NCBI GenBank assembly: GCA_024734555.1
Contig: JANPWX010000651.1
Span: 1,032,407-1,096,406, forward strand
Length of the DNA: 64,000 nucleotides
Source: Trochalopteron elliotii
Taxonomy: Eukaryota > Chordata > Aves > Passeriformes > Leiothrichidae
Reading direction: 5' to 3'
The notes under the pieces are model-generated. The model was not told where the DNA came from. It did no database searches and saw nothing but the letters and a program-made list of their open reading frames with translations. Both the position numbers and the translations under genes were made by a program. Shown here piece by piece: positions 39,359 to 51,400 of the stretch. Numbering within the stretch: the stretch's first letter is position 1; every line of letters starts with the position of its first letter.

Positions 39359-41960
39359 ATTCCAGCCAGAGATCTGAGGAACAAGGCTGTTTGTCAGACA
39401 GCGTTTTTGTTTAAAGTGGAATGTGCCTGGCCTTCCCAATGAAAGGCTTTCAAATGGACTGCCTGAGGGATCTCACAGCCAACTCACCCTCACTGCAAGA
39501 GTGAGACTGGCTCTGCTGTAGCTGGCCTGGCAGGATGGATACACAGGAGTGCAGACTTCTGAGGAGTGGAGCCAGCTGGAGTGTCCTCTTGACTGAGCAA
39601 ATCCTAAAGGGAGTCCTTATTCTGCTGGGAAGAAGCTGTGGGATTGGCTTTAGTCCCAGCCTCTGGCAAGAGGGACGTGTTGGTGGCAGGAGAGGGTTTT
39701 GTCCCTAAGCACTTGTGATATGGCTTTGCTCTGTGTCTGGGACAGAGCTGTCCTGCCCAGGAGCGGGGCTAGGGGAGACAGCCTTGAAGTAAGAGTGGTC
39801 CTAAAATTGCTTCAGTGGCAACATGAGTTCAACCAGACCCCAAATCTGAGGAGTATGGATATAACATTGTGTTACTTGTCCTCTCCTTTCCTTGTTTTTT
39901 GCTCCCTCAGCATTTCCAGAAAACCCCTCAGGCTTTGTGTCTTACTGTCCATTTGTTGCTCTTCATTTTTCCTGACAGGTGTTTGTATGGGTCCTGATAT
40001 GATGAAGTGCTTAATGTCATTCCCAGTCCTGTTATTAGGCATTTTTAAGTGCATAAAACTGCCTGGCTGGTACATGCAATATTGCATTGCCTGTAGATTC
40101 AGATGGGTTCTTTGTATCCTCTGAAGCATCTTCCCCAAGCAGGTAATAGATGCATTTTTTCCTTTAAACAAATAATATCCCCAGGAAAAAAAGGAAAATG
40201 CTAATGCTGCTTTTCCCTTGGGGTTTTATATCCTGAAGGGCCCCTCACAAAAAAAACTACTGCCAGGCTGGGCAGGAGGGTTGGACCTTCAGAAATGTGA
40301 TGGCTTAGGCCTTTTAAATGCAAATCCATGTTTCTGGAATCCCATTTAACAGAGAGAGCTTGTGTGAAAGCACCATATTTAAGTAGGTGCAGTTTTTAAA
40401 ATCTCTTCACTTGAAGAATAGTTTAGCTTTGGCAATTTCCTGTTCATATGAAAATTAATAAATTTTTCATGGTATTGGCTATTTTCTTAAAGCTGGAAAG
40501 AAAAAGTCATCATACTTCTGTTAATCAGGGATACCACAGACTCCGTCTAGTGTATGTAAACTTGCTGATTTCTCAGAGACTTTAAAAAAGGACTGGTTTC
40601 TGAAGTGAGAATTATCACTAGCATTAAAGAATACTTAAGATGAGATTCTGCTCTCAGTAAATTCAAGTCTTGAATACAGAGAATAACTGACAGCACTTGA
40701 CTTACTGCTGTCTAAATAATATTTCAACTGGGCAAAATTCACAGGCACAAAATCATTTGCACAGGCCTGCAGGCAGGGCAAATGCATGGGAAGCCAGGAG
40801 CTACATCTTCATTCAGCTTTCTGTTTCTATACCTCAGTCTTTCAATTTGTGATCTGGGAACAAGTAACTCTTAAAACTGTTGTGAAACTTCATGGATGAG
40901 AATTTATGGAATGATTTGAGGTCCTCTCCCCATTGGGCTGGCATATTATTAGAATCGGGACTGTGCCAGATATTGAGTTCATGCATGGGCCCTGGGGACC
41001 ATCCCTTGACTCAGATGCTGTAGGTAAATTTAAATCTGTGCCACAGTTGCTACGTCTGCAGAGAATGGCTGTTTTCCTTTTAATCTGCTGTTCTTCAATG
41101 GGTTTCCAGCCTTTGCTAGCCTGTCTTTGTGAAATGAATTTTCACCATTCAAAAGCAGCAGTGTTTTATTTTTGTTTTAGCTGTGCTTGGGAATGCAGAG
41201 CAATTCAATCAAGAGGAAAATACACCATGAAAAGCTCTGAAAGCCCTGAGGTCAAGGATCTGAAGTTACCCACAATATTAATGACAAACCAGTGGCTGCA
41301 CCATGGCAACGGACAGAAGAATACGTGGCGTGGAAACCATAAGTAGTTTGGGGCTTTGAAAGAGCACAAATGGGAGAAAAATGGAAATTACATCATGTTC
41401 TCTCTGTTCTGTGCTAGGACAGCCATGTACAGTCTAATTCCCAGTGCTGGTGAGTCCAAGACTTTCACGAGGGCTCCATAAAAGAAAGAGAAAGGCTTTG
41501 GAACTAGAATTGGACCAGTGAAAAGTTTTGTTGAAAGGGGTAAAGGTTTGGATGGAAGCAAGTTCGATGAAATGACTTGAAAAAAAAGGATGCTGATGCT
41601 ATGGGATCTCCATTCTTGGGTTCTCCTCTGGGATTCCCTGCTGGAGCCAAGTGAGTCACTGAAAAATCAAACATTGGTGGTGAAGTTGATTAGAAATATG
41701 AACCTCAGCTTCTTTGCCTGAGATGGGAGTTAGTGGCAATAAGTCTTGCTGTTGATTTCAGAGGGTGTTGTTTCCTGATTAAGAAGTGAAGGGATTGTTT
41801 CCAAAAACCCCTCTAGATAGGATAGCTTGTTATTATTTATTTTTACTAAAAGATTATGTTTCTGTGACCATCCCTGCTGGCTGATAATACATGAGATAAT
41901 AAAGAGTGAAGATATGGAGGGCTGGACTGTCCATCTCTGGCATCTCATGGCAGTGCTATT
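39359..41960. other. Single-copy noncoding sequence, nothing recognised
   Basis: Unique sequence. Two open frames of about 140 codons (39699-40124 + and 40933-41346 +) show no domain or family resemblance and are not called as genes. Confidence 0.5.
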
Positions 41961-42518
41961 GAGCAGGGATGGGGGAGTGGGATGGGGGAGAGAATTGGAA
42001 GAGTCAAGGTGAGAAAACTCATGAACTGAGAAGACGGTGATTTAGTAAGTAACCCAAAAGCTGTGCACACAAACAAAGCGAAACAAGGCATTCATTCACC
42101 CCTTTCTGTGGGCAGGCAAATGTTCAGCCATCCCCAAGAAAGCAGGGCTCCATCAGGTGTGTGATGGTCACCGGGGAAGACAAGCACCATCACTCCCAAT
42201 GTCCCCCATTCCTTTTTCTTCCTTGAGATTTGTGAGCTGAGCACGATGCCATACAGTGTGGGATATCCCTTGGGTCAGCTGGGGTCAGCTGTCCCAGCTG
42301 TCCCCTCCCACATTCCTGTGTACCCACAGCTGACTTGCTGGTGGGGTGGGGTGAGAGACAAAAAGGACTTGACTTGACTTGACTTGTGCAAACGCTGCTC
42401 AGGATTAATGAAAACATCCCTGTATTATCCACACAGTTTTCAGCACAAATCCACAACATGGCCCCATATCAGCTACTGTGAGGAAAACTAACCCTATCCC
42501 AGCCAAAACCCACACACA
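41961..42518 (-). mobile_element. Solo LTR of a bird endogenous retrovirus, degraded, 3'-truncated
   Basis: On the minus strand this follows the order of a widespread avian LTR as I remember it. It opens with TTTTGGCTGGGATAG (42497-42511), then GTAGCTG, then GGGGCCATG, AAAACATCC-type words, GGTGGGGTG-like and GGTCAGCTG-like words, then GGGCTCC/CAGCCATCCCC words, and lastly the GATGGGGGAGAG word near 41981. Where that family has a TATA-type box (about 42227-42240), this copy reads CTCACAAATCTC, so its promoter is probably dead. The outer end lacks about 50 bases, including the terminal inverted-repeat side. No gag/pol/env sequence, primer-binding site or polypurine tract adjoins it, so it is a solo or truncated LTR. 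A family name (ERVK- or ERVL-type) is not asserted. Confidence 0.85.
42366..42385 (+). repeat. (GACTT)4 microsatellite inside the LTR
   Basis: Four exact GACTT units that appear to have expanded from a single GACT-type word within the LTR, so they arose after insertion or within its subfamily. Confidence 0.85.
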
Positions 42519-45344
42519 GTTATAGAACTGAGCTCTACAAACCAGTGATGATCCCCATTGCCATACTTGGCTACCCATCTTGAGTTAAGTGTGGATTTTT
42601 GCTCTAGTGCAGCATGTGCTGAAGCCCTGCCCAGCCCTCATGTGGCAAACATTAACATCATGGCTTGGACAATGCTGGCAGCTGCAGCTCTGCATCTTAT
42701 TTTGCATAAATGCCTCTTTTTTTTTCTCTTTTCTTCAGCTGTGTGAACACTTCAGCCATAGAACCATCCACAGAGCTTTCTATGGAATGAATGTAAATTC
42801 TTTTTTTAAAGTCAAGCTCCTACATTTTGGAACAGCAGTGGTATAGAAGGTGACTCAAAACTGGGTCATGGTAAACTGCGTCACTGAACAGCCCACAGTT
42901 CTATAACATCTGTTGCTGCAGCATTTGTTGTGTACACTTGCAACCAGATGACCTAATTCTCTTTGTGTGAACAGGGAGTGCACTTGAATAGGGAGACAGC
43001 TGAGAACATCTTGTGGAGAGCCCTGTGCAGGAATCTGTCCATTCAGTCTCGTTGGCTAGGTTGCAACAACTCAGTTGCAACAACTGAATGAGAAGAGAGG
43101 AATAGAGGGCAGCATGACTTCATGGAAGAACACGAAACATTGTTAAGGCAAGGGAAGAAAAGTTGTTTAAAATCAGAACAGGAGGATTTTAAAATAAAAA
43201 CCAAATTTCCCCTGATAAAGGCAAGAAAGGAAGCAGTGAGCTTGTTGCAGTAAATGCTGCAAACGATCACTTAGTGCCTAAAATATACCCATAAGGCCCT
43301 TTTAATGGTAGGAAAGGCAGTAGCTCAAGAGGTGTTAAATTTGAGACAGGAGGGCTGTGCAGGGCACTCTGGTGAACAGTTTCCTTTGAAGCACTCTGAT
43401 GACTTGGGAAAAGGTGGGATTAAATGACAGAAGGGGACAGAAAGTTCAGCTGCTGGGACATGAGGCTGAGAAATGTGACTGTGTTTCTTCTTTCTGTTGG
43501 TTGGCATTTCTTGAATACCTTTTACTTTCTTGTTCAGTGTCTATCCAGATGACCTTGAGTGTTATACTTCTGAGCATGAGTTGCTTCTTTCCATATTTTC
43601 TAATGCTTTTGGTGCTGTAGCCCCACAACAAAGAGAAATGAGATGAAACTGCATAGTCATGAGTACTCTTACTTCCTGAGGGCATTCTGTTTTCCAAAAT
43701 AATCTTAATTATACCAATTTACCTCCTTTTGAACTGCCTTCTTTTCATGGATCCTTTTCTCCTCATACTTGTTGAAATGCCTAGCATGGTTGCGAATAGA
43801 TAGGAATGGAGATGAACAGCAAGCGGAGGAGTGATGGTGAAATGTGCATGTGAGCAGTCGGGGTGATCCAAACTTCAGTTTCTGTGGAATTGTTTTGCTG
43901 ACTTGTGTCTCCAGGGCAGGTCCATGCTCTGGATTCCTGCTCCCTTTCTGTGACTGGCCAGAACAGGTAGCAGAGTTTGGTCCCATGGAATATCTGCAGG
44001 AATTTGGCATCTGCCTTAGAGGGAATGAGCAGGACAAGACTAGCCTGGTTTGGGGCAGAAAAGAAATGTTACCTGTGCTGTCTGTTGGTGAAGGAACCTG
44101 TGTGGGCTTTGGACTTCTGTTACTTCTAGAAATTTTCAACAAAGGGATCTTCTAGGAGGGAGAAAGGTAAAAATAGTGGGTAGACCATCTTAAATGACCC
44201 TTTAGAAAGTTGTAACAGGGAAAGTTTTTGTAACATCCTTGTTGTGTTTTGCTCTTGCTTTCTCAGGTCTGTTTTGCTGGTCAAACCAGATATTGAAAAC
44301 TCCAAGCTACTCTCCCCTCAAAAACAGCCCATATGTTCCACTTGGACTAAGAACTACAAATCTGCTTCTCTCTGGCTGTTTACTTGACTCCCCTTATTAA
44401 TGTCTTGATCTTTCTCAAGATGGTTGTGTGGCTCTGGAGCCACAGCTGCCTCCTAAGTACAACTTCTCACGCACAGACTATGTCACACGACCGCCAGTGG
44501 GGGTCTGCAGGGCTCTGGGGGCTTCTCTGTGACTTCAGATCTCTGGAAGTCAGCCAGGAGGGGGCTAAGCCTGCTCTTCACAGCATGTTCATCCTGGTGC
44601 CAACACACACGAGAGCAGTGAGACCCCAATGGAGCTGCTATCCTTGCCCCTCTGAGATATTCCCAGCCTTGCAGAATGTGTCTTGTGGGTGTTGGCTGTG
44701 CAAGACTTTCAGTATGCAAAGGAGGGTTGGCCACTGCTCCTCCAGCTGTTCTTAAAATGTTCCATGTCAGTGGTAACCCTTCATATAATATCAGAAACAG
44801 CAGCCACAGATGGAAAATCACCAAAGTGCAAGTCGTGCTGAAATGCCCAATGCCTGACATCAGATTCCTCAGAAAGGATCCTGAGGAATCTGGGAACTGT
44901 GGCACATGATGGATTATTTCTGGTTTGGCCTGTCTCCTCTATGCAGCTTATTTCTGTCAGTCTCTGCTCCTCTTGACAGCTGGAAGGTTGTGGAAATGCA
45001 ACTTGTCTCTCGCTGCCTTTACTCTTCCAGCTCTGCTAACAGGCTGGCGTAAATCTGAGTGTGACACATACAAATGGGGATCATATGTCCTGAGGTAACA
45101 AAGTCCTGGAGTACAGTCTGCTCTGTTCTTTCCAGCAAGGATGCAAAAAATAATCGTGCCTGTTTGCTGGAAGCAAAAGACATGATAAAACTCCAGCCCT
45201 TGTGTCCCTTTGCAGTTTGTAAGCAATTAGGCACCAAAAAAACCAGCTTACATGGGTTATAAGAGAAAAAGCAGATTTAAAGTACATTGCTATCTTCTGA
45301 TCCTTGCCAAAAAAGCCTTCAAGCTGCTCTCAGGCCTTTCTAGC
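42519..45344. other. Single-copy noncoding sequence with a 14-bp tandem duplication
   Basis: Unique sequence. At 43060-43087 two near-identical 14-mers (GTTGCAACAACTCA then GTTGCAACAACTGA) lie head to tail. The core GTTGCAAC is palindromic. No gene or transposon is recognised. Confidence 0.5.
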
Positions 45345-45357
45345 CCATCAGGGGGCA
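45345..45357 (+). promoter_or_regulatory. CTCF-like core motif, plus orientation
   Basis: CCATCAGGGGGCA matches 12 of 13 positions of the vertebrate CTCF core (CCASYAGRKGGCR), with one mismatch at position 4. A second, weaker match (10 of 13) lies at 44491-44503 in the same orientation. Motif matches of this quality occur by chance, so occupancy is an inference. Confidence 0.35.
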
Positions 45358-47493
45358 TGTTCCGAGCTCTCCCACCCCAGTTCTTTCCCTGACCTCGTTG
45401 CAGTCAGATGTTAGCAATCTGCCTGGGCAGCATTGGGCACAGCTTGCAAATTGTAGAGCATGATGTCCCTTTCATGCCAAGCCCTCTGCAAGGCTCTGAG
45501 CACTGTGGAAGCATGGGGTGAGACACAGGGAAGCTTGTGTAAGCACAAGCTTAGGGCACAGTCTGTCAAAGGCTAAACACTCCCAGCTCCTCAGTGCTGC
45601 CACTGGAGTTCAGGATATTTGGTACCTGGAGCACAGAGTGGCTTTCTCAGATATGACAAGAATGATTTTTATTCCAGGCTTGAGTGATCCTACTTTAGTG
45701 TGGGGGGCTTAGGCTTAGGCACCTTCTTTTGTTCCAGCCTGTTTCCGAAAGACTCAAAGAGCAACACCACAACTCTGTGAAGTTCTTGGTAGTTCAGCTT
45801 TCACCCTCTAAGAATGTCTAATGATAGGAAATAATCTGTCCAAATCTTACCCGGAAGCACAGATTCAAAAAAAAAATTAGAGGACAAGCAATGATGTTGC
45901 ATGATCCCACATCTGTAGTGGGTCTAAACCCAGAGCTAAACTCAAGTTTGCAGTGGCATCTTCACTCCAGATCCAAGTTTTCTTTTAGAGCCATATGTTT
46001 ATATAACCTGAGTATGGTGGTGGATGGACTCACAAAAACTTACCAAGTAACTATTTTGTGTAGTTAATGCTGGTGTCAATATTAAACGGTCAGTCCCTTT
46101 TAATAACATTGAATTTTCATTTCACTCCACCTAGAAATTTATCCCACAGCCTAGGGCTCAGTGAAGGGATCAACCTGTCTTTGAGCTCCTTCTCTATAGG
46201 GTGATGCTCTCCTAGCAGAGATCACAGGAAAATAATGGCACTTATGGGAAGAGTGATCTCACCCCAAGGTTTGTTTGAATCCCTTTTACACAGGTAGAAG
46301 GAGGAGTGCTCACTGCACAGACCAGTCTTTTCTGGGCACTGGGGCCAAATTTTTTCTGTCAGCAAATACACTCTTGTAGCATATGACATCTTCTAGGTAT
46401 GCAAAGGGGGCAAGATGAGCCAGAAGCTCCTGCAAGAGTTCCAAAAAAAGAATGAAACTCCTGCACTGCTTGTTCATGGCCTCCCTGGAGTCAGCACAGG
46501 GGAAATTTAGTGCCATTCCCCTGCCATCTTGCTCCCCATGAGCACCTGGCAAAGAATGTCTGTGCAAAAAATAAACCATGGCAAATGCTGTCTGTTTCCA
46601 TTACTGTATGGGGAATGACTGGATTATGTAAAGCGTGAAACCACTGCAGGGATCAAATATAAATATTGCCCTATTGTGGAATGTACTGGTGGCATAGCTG
46701 ATATTTTTGTGGCTGATGAAAAATCAAAGCTCATTATCACTCCTGAGGTTTGCCCTCTCTGTGTGTGTTGGTGTGTGAGTCTGTCTATTTCTGTGTATTA
46801 AAGACTCTGGGTCAAATCCTAATAATTCTGAGTCTATTTTTACTTTGTCACTACTCAGGCAAAACTTTCATTGACACTAACTGGAAAGCTGCCTAAGAAA
46901 GGGTGCTGAGGGAATTGAGAAGCTGGCTGTAACTTGGCTTGATTTTGGTATCTGAAAATCCCTTTCTTGAGATTTACTTAATATAACGTATACTTCTTAA
47001 TGCAAAATTAAAGTTGGTGCAAATCTACACTGCACCACTGGAGCCATACATTGATTTATTTCAGCCGGGATCTCTTTTGCTCTGCCTTTAGGATAGAGGT
47101 GTGTCCTGTGTGTCTGTGGATCTGCACATTGTAGGATTTTCCTCACGGAAGGGGTGAGGGAGGGTCTGTGTTTAAAGTCACCCACGTGGTAGTGGAGCAG
47201 TGCTGACTTTCACTGGCTGTAGTTCTGGCATGCAGAGTATTTATCTTTTTTGTTTTTTCTTTTCCCCCTTCATCACTGAAGGCATTTGGAGTTTAATGGG
47301 AATGCATTCAAATAAGTCCCCTTCAATCTCAAAACTTTTCCTGCCCTTTTCCTTCCAACCTGCTGCTTCCAAGCTTATTCCCTCTGAACTGCTGCCACTA
47401 TCTCACACACAGGTGGCAGTTTGTCATTTGGCATGGAAGACTCCATGTGAAAGACACCTGGGAAAGAACAGGCTTGTGGAGTAAAAGGCATCT
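45358..47493. other. Single-copy noncoding sequence, nothing recognised
   Basis: Unique AT-rich DNA with a short TG-rich run near 46760-46785. No gene or RNA is recognised. Confidence 0.5.
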
Positions 47494-47596
47494 CCAGCAG
47501 AAGAAACATGAAGTGCATATCCAGCAGATGAAACAATCTGCTGGATACAATCCGCAGATGAAACAAACAGTTCCCACTTGTTTGGCAGGTGGGAAC
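47494..47596. repeat. Three direct repeats combined with two hairpins
   Basis: The word CCAGCAGAAGAAACA recurs as variants at 47494, 47521 and 47552. The middle copy forms one arm of a perfect 11-bp inverted repeat (TATCCAGCAGA at 47518-47528 with TCTGCTGGATA at 47537-47547, 8-nt loop). A second hairpin follows (GTTCCCAC at 47570-47577 with GTGGGAAC at 47589-47596, 11-nt loop). I know of no element with this structure. It may be a local slippage product or a structured regulatory RNA segment. Confidence 0.75.
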
Positions 47597-49671
47597 TCTG
47601 AGTGAGGGGCAGTCAGAAAGATGCGGGCTTTTTTATCATTAACCAATTTTTTGATTTTGGATTTGCTCAAATTGTGTACATGCTTTGCAGGAGGAACTTG
47701 GTTTGCGGAAAAACAGACAAATCTATTCTGGACAGATGGTGCTGAAAAAAGGGTGGCAGAGAGGTGGCAGGAAAGCAAAGGGAGGAGTGGGTGTGAAAGG
47801 AGAATGGAGAGAGGGAGTATGTCTGATACAGGCTCAAGCAAGTCTGTGAGGACTTTCTTGATGTGAGCCAGCCCCTGAAGTGAGCCAGGGAGCTCGTGGT
47901 CTGTGAAAATTGTGTCAACAAGAAGAAACTCGTGTGAGTGCACAGGGGCTTTCTTTACCCTTCAGTGGCACTTCTGAGAGTCATCAAGTTGCAGCAACTC
48001 ACTGGACATAGTCACAGGCTTTGTTCTTGTCTTTCTCTCCACATCCTGAGCTTCCCTTGTTTTGTGCTACCACGCAAACTAATTCCCAAACTCCCCTGGA
48101 GTCTGGGAACTTGGGAACAACCCATCCAATTCCTTTCTTACCACCCTATGATCCAGCCTGTGTTTTAATGAATTGGGTTATTTTCTAACTATCCCTAGAG
48201 AGTGTGGATGACACTATGCTTTGGGCCATGGTGGTGATCATGGGAAATACTCTGATTAATGTTATATTTTGCTACTAGGGAACCAGTGGTGGAAGAGCTG
48301 CCAAGAGCTTATTGCTGTCCCTGTAGAGAAGAGATTCCCAAATTGCACAGTGACATTTAGTGGTACCCACAGTCCTCTTTGCTGGTGTCAGGCCTCTGAA
48401 TCTCTCCAGAAAGGGGGTAAATCCAGCCTGTGCTCCCACATCTACAGAAAGGTGCCATCCTGCCAGAACAACCTTTGAGAAGAGGTGGTGAATAGATGAG
48501 GAAATAAACAGATTGGTTATTCTCAGTGGCACATGAAGCTCTCTGGAGTCAGCAGAAGGAATATCTCTCTTCTGAGAGATGCTTTTACTCTGGTGATATC
48601 CATAGAACAAGAAATTTCTTCTTGTCAATCAACTTTACCATCAGACTTCAGGTTTATTAGTGTTTGATAAGACATGTTGTCCCAGCTATTGGCCCAGACT
48701 GCTGATTCAGCTGCAAGAAGGTAAATTAGGCTTCAGATGCAGCCCTGGACTTCTGGGAACACCATGCTGCTTTTCCTGGGATATCTGCAGAAACAATAAA
48801 ATGCAGAAATCCCTTTTATTACAGGCCTTTTTCATGAGGTTGCTGAGAGACTCTTTAGAAAACAAAAAGGACTGTGTAATTTGGATAATTTTGCACGTGA
48901 AGGCTCTCATGTTTCTCATCTTCATTCATTACTATACTTAATATGTAATTACACTCAGCTATTACCCATTAGCAGTTAAATCCCTGTTACTGATGAAGAT
49001 GGAATTGAGTTGCCACTTCTAAGTGCCTTATTTCATGCTTCTTAGTGTCTGAGCCTCCAGAGAAACATCTTTGAAATATCTCTATAGAGCAGGCAAAGCA
49101 TGACTTTCCTAGAGCTGGGCTGGAGTTATGTTGCAACCTAAACGTAAGTATTCAGGATTTTAATTCAATTTTTAATTTCACAACATTCAAAAATGTTTTG
49201 GAGCCCTCCAGGAAGCTTCCAGGATTAAATGAGCTCCCCAGACAGGTGTTTTTTCTGGTGTGGAGATGGTCAGCATGACTTTCTGTGTTTAGAAACATCT
49301 GTGTAGGACTCCAGCTTCAAATCTAGATTTTCATGCCCATGAGAAAATATAAGGGAAGACAGAGTTTCCATGTCAAGAAGTGACTGGATTAATCACTCCC
49401 AAGGAATGACTTTGCTTTCTTAAATTACCCTGTTAAAAGGGCTTCCAGATACAAGGCTAGGGAGAATTTTGCTGATTGGTGCTAGAAGGAAAGACTCAGT
49501 ATGTATGCATACATCCATGATAAACTTCCACATTGAGGTATAAGGATCCCCATAGAGCTTCAGCATCCAGTGAAGCTGAGTGCCTGTGAGCTCCTATTCC
49601 TTGGGATTTATCAACAGAACTTAGGACTGTACCCACAGAGAGTCAATTATGGTACATTTGACAAGACCTAT
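47597..49671. other. Single-copy noncoding sequence, nothing recognised
   Basis: Unique DNA. The minus-strand open frame 47398-47943 (181 codons) begins here and crosses the repeats on its left. Its Cys/Trp-rich tail is the translation of those repeats, so it is not called. A 14-bp palindrome (ATGTATGCATACAT) lies at 49501-49514. Confidence 0.5.
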
Positions 49672-50322
49672 TGTCGTGGTTTGACATGGGCCCAACACCA
49701 GTCACCCACAAGAGTTGCTTGCTCACCCTCCCCTGCTGCAGGTAGGTAGAGCAGGGAAAATGAAAAAAAATAGTTAACAAAGGGTTCCTGAATTGAGATA
49801 AGGAGCAGGAGAAAACACTTCAAGGTCAAAACAAGCTCAATTTAAGGTTGCAAAGTGAAATTTATTACTAACAGAATCAGAGGAGGATAATGAAAAGTAA
49901 AATAAGTTCTTAAAACACCACCTCCCCCCAGCCCCTCCTTCCTTCCCACCAACAATGTAGGGAGACAGGACACAGGGGTTTTTGGGTCAGTTCATCACCG
50001 AGGTTTTCTTTCACTGCTCCAGGAGAGGAGTCCTTCCCCCGTGAGACCCTGGGGTCCCTCCCATGGGTGACAGTTCTCCCTGAACTTCCACAGATTGGGT
50101 TCACTCTAGTGAGCAGCAGGTTTACCTGCTGCAACATGAATTCCCCCCATGGGTAGACAGTCCTTCCAAACCTGCTGTGTCGTGGGTCACTCTTCCATGG
50201 GGTGCAGCCCTCCAAGGACAGGCTGCTCCAGCCTGGACACAGGGCCCCTTCTCTCCACCAGGATCACAGCCTCCCCCAGGCAACCACCTGCTCTGGCATG
50301 GGCACCTCCCCCAGGGGCTGTG

Positions 50323-50332
50323 NNNNNNNNNN
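50323..50332. other. Assembly gap (10 N)
   Basis: Ten N bases lie immediately before the tandem array. A fixed-length N run next to a repeat usually marks a gap of unknown true size, so the array is probably longer than shown. Confidence 0.95.
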
Positions 50333-50340
50333 CCCCAGGG

Positions 50341-50660
50341 GCTGTGGGTGGATCTCTGCATCCCCCGTGGATCCCCAGGGGCTGTGGGTGGATCTCTGCA
50401 TCCCCCATGGATCCCCAGGGGCTGTGGGTGGATCTCTGCATCCCCCGTGGATCCCCAGGGGCTGTGGGTGGATCTCTGCATCCCCTGTGGAACCCCAGGG
50501 GCTGTGGGTGGATCTCTGCATCCCCCGTGGATCCCCAGGGGCTGTGGGTGGATCTCTGCATCCCCCGTGGATCCCCAGGGGCTCTGGGTGGATCTCTGCA
50601 TCCCCCATGGATCCCCACGGGCTGTGGGTGGATCTCTGCATCCCCCATGGATCCCCAGGG
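50341..50660. repeat. 40-bp minisatellite, eight full units, inside the LTR
   Basis: Eight consecutive 40-bp units (each starting GCTGTGGGTGGATCTCTGCA, the seventh with GCTCTG) differ at only a few positions, mainly CCCGTGG versus CCCATGG and one CCTGTGGAACC unit. A partial unit follows at 50661. Because 40 is not a multiple of three, each reading frame cycles through all frames every 120 bp and stays open, creating false open frames of 160-316 codons on both strands. The units are more alike than the rest of the element would predict, which points to recent homogenisation or expansion. Confidence 0.97.
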
Positions 50661-51040
50661 GCTGCAGGGGCACAGCTGCTCCACCACAGCCTGCAGAGGA
50701 ATCTCAGCTCCAGTGCCTGGATCGCCTCCTCCCCCTCCTTCTTCACTGACCTTGGTGTCTCCATGTTGTTTCCCTCACATGTTCTCACCTCCTCCTCTTC
50801 TCTAGCTGGAATTAACACTGCACATGACACTGTTTTGGTTTTCTTCTTAAATCTGTTATCACAGAGGTGTTACCAGCCTCTCTCACTGGGTCAGTTTTGG
50901 CCAGCAGCCTGTCCATCTTCAGAGCCATCAGGGATTGGCTCTGTCAGACATGGTGGAAGCTTCCAGCAGCTTCCCACAGAAGCCACCTCTGTGGCCCCCC
51001 GCTACCAAAAACCAGGTCATGCAAAACCAAACACACCTCA

Positions 51041-51400
51041 ACACCTGAGGCGCAGGCCTCAGTGGGCACAGCAGCCTTCCTCCAGGTCTGTCAGACAGAC
51101 AGAACCACTCCACAGTGCTGCAAGGTCTCAGCTCTTCAGGAAGGTGCATTAACTACAAACTGACACTGCAGCTCAATAAATCCTCTTCATCCACTACTGG
51201 AAAAAATCACCAGTTGCCTTTGGATAATGAGGTGCGCTTGAAATCAGGCCTGTGACAGGGTCTTCACTATTTCATGGTGTTCCCACGATAATTTTCTGTT
51301 CCTTCCATTCTCCAAGACATGATGGACCCCTTGCTTTGTTATGAAAAGAGCTAGTGCCACAATGGAGACTAGATGGCAAGACTAAATGGAATTATTCATG
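51041..51400. other. Short noncoding spacer between LTR and old CR1 tail
   Basis: Unique sequence, nothing recognised. Confidence 0.45.

Larger units (their letters stand above)
49672..51040 (-). mobile_element. Solo LTR of a passerine-type endogenous retrovirus with internal minisatellite
   Basis: The left edge starts TGTCGTGGTTTGACATGGGC, a terminal sequence I recall from songbird LTRs. The right edge contains the GCTACCAAAA / AAGCTTCCAGCAGCTTC words typical of the opposite end. Sense is probably the minus strand: AATAAA occurs there at 49861-49866, leaving about 190 bases to the outer end, and an ATTTAAGAAG TATA-like word lies near 50845-50856. Repeated CATGGG/CCCAC-type words between 50030 and 50300 fit the family. 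There is no primer-binding site, polypurine tract or coding sequence beside it, so it is a solo LTR formed by recombination. Exact ends are uncertain by about 10 bases on the right, and no clean target-site duplication was found. The large size (about 1.37 kb) comes partly from the minisatellite. Confidence 0.88.

Noticed and set aside
39179..39442. Lys-rich and Phe-rich open frames
   Set aside because: Direct translation of the 116-nt polypyrimidine tract.
42190..42459. 89-codon minus-strand frame
   Set aside because: Lies wholly within the degraded LTR, which does not encode proteins.
47398..47943. 181-codon minus-strand frame with Cys/Trp-rich repeats (CFICG, CFICW, CFFCW)
   Set aside because: The Cys repeats are the translation of three local nucleotide repeats and hairpin arms; no zinc-finger spacing or family match.
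41961..51040. A single provirus bounded by the two LTRs
   Set aside because: The LTRs differ in sequence and length, no gag, pol or env remnants lie between them, and neither has an adjacent primer-binding site or polypurine tract.
50122..51152. Open frames of 166-316 codons on both strands with repeated GLWVDLCIP- or GGCRDPPTA-like peptides
   Set aside because: They are produced by a 40-bp tandem repeat without stops in any frame, cross the N gap, and lie inside an LTR. No coding signal.
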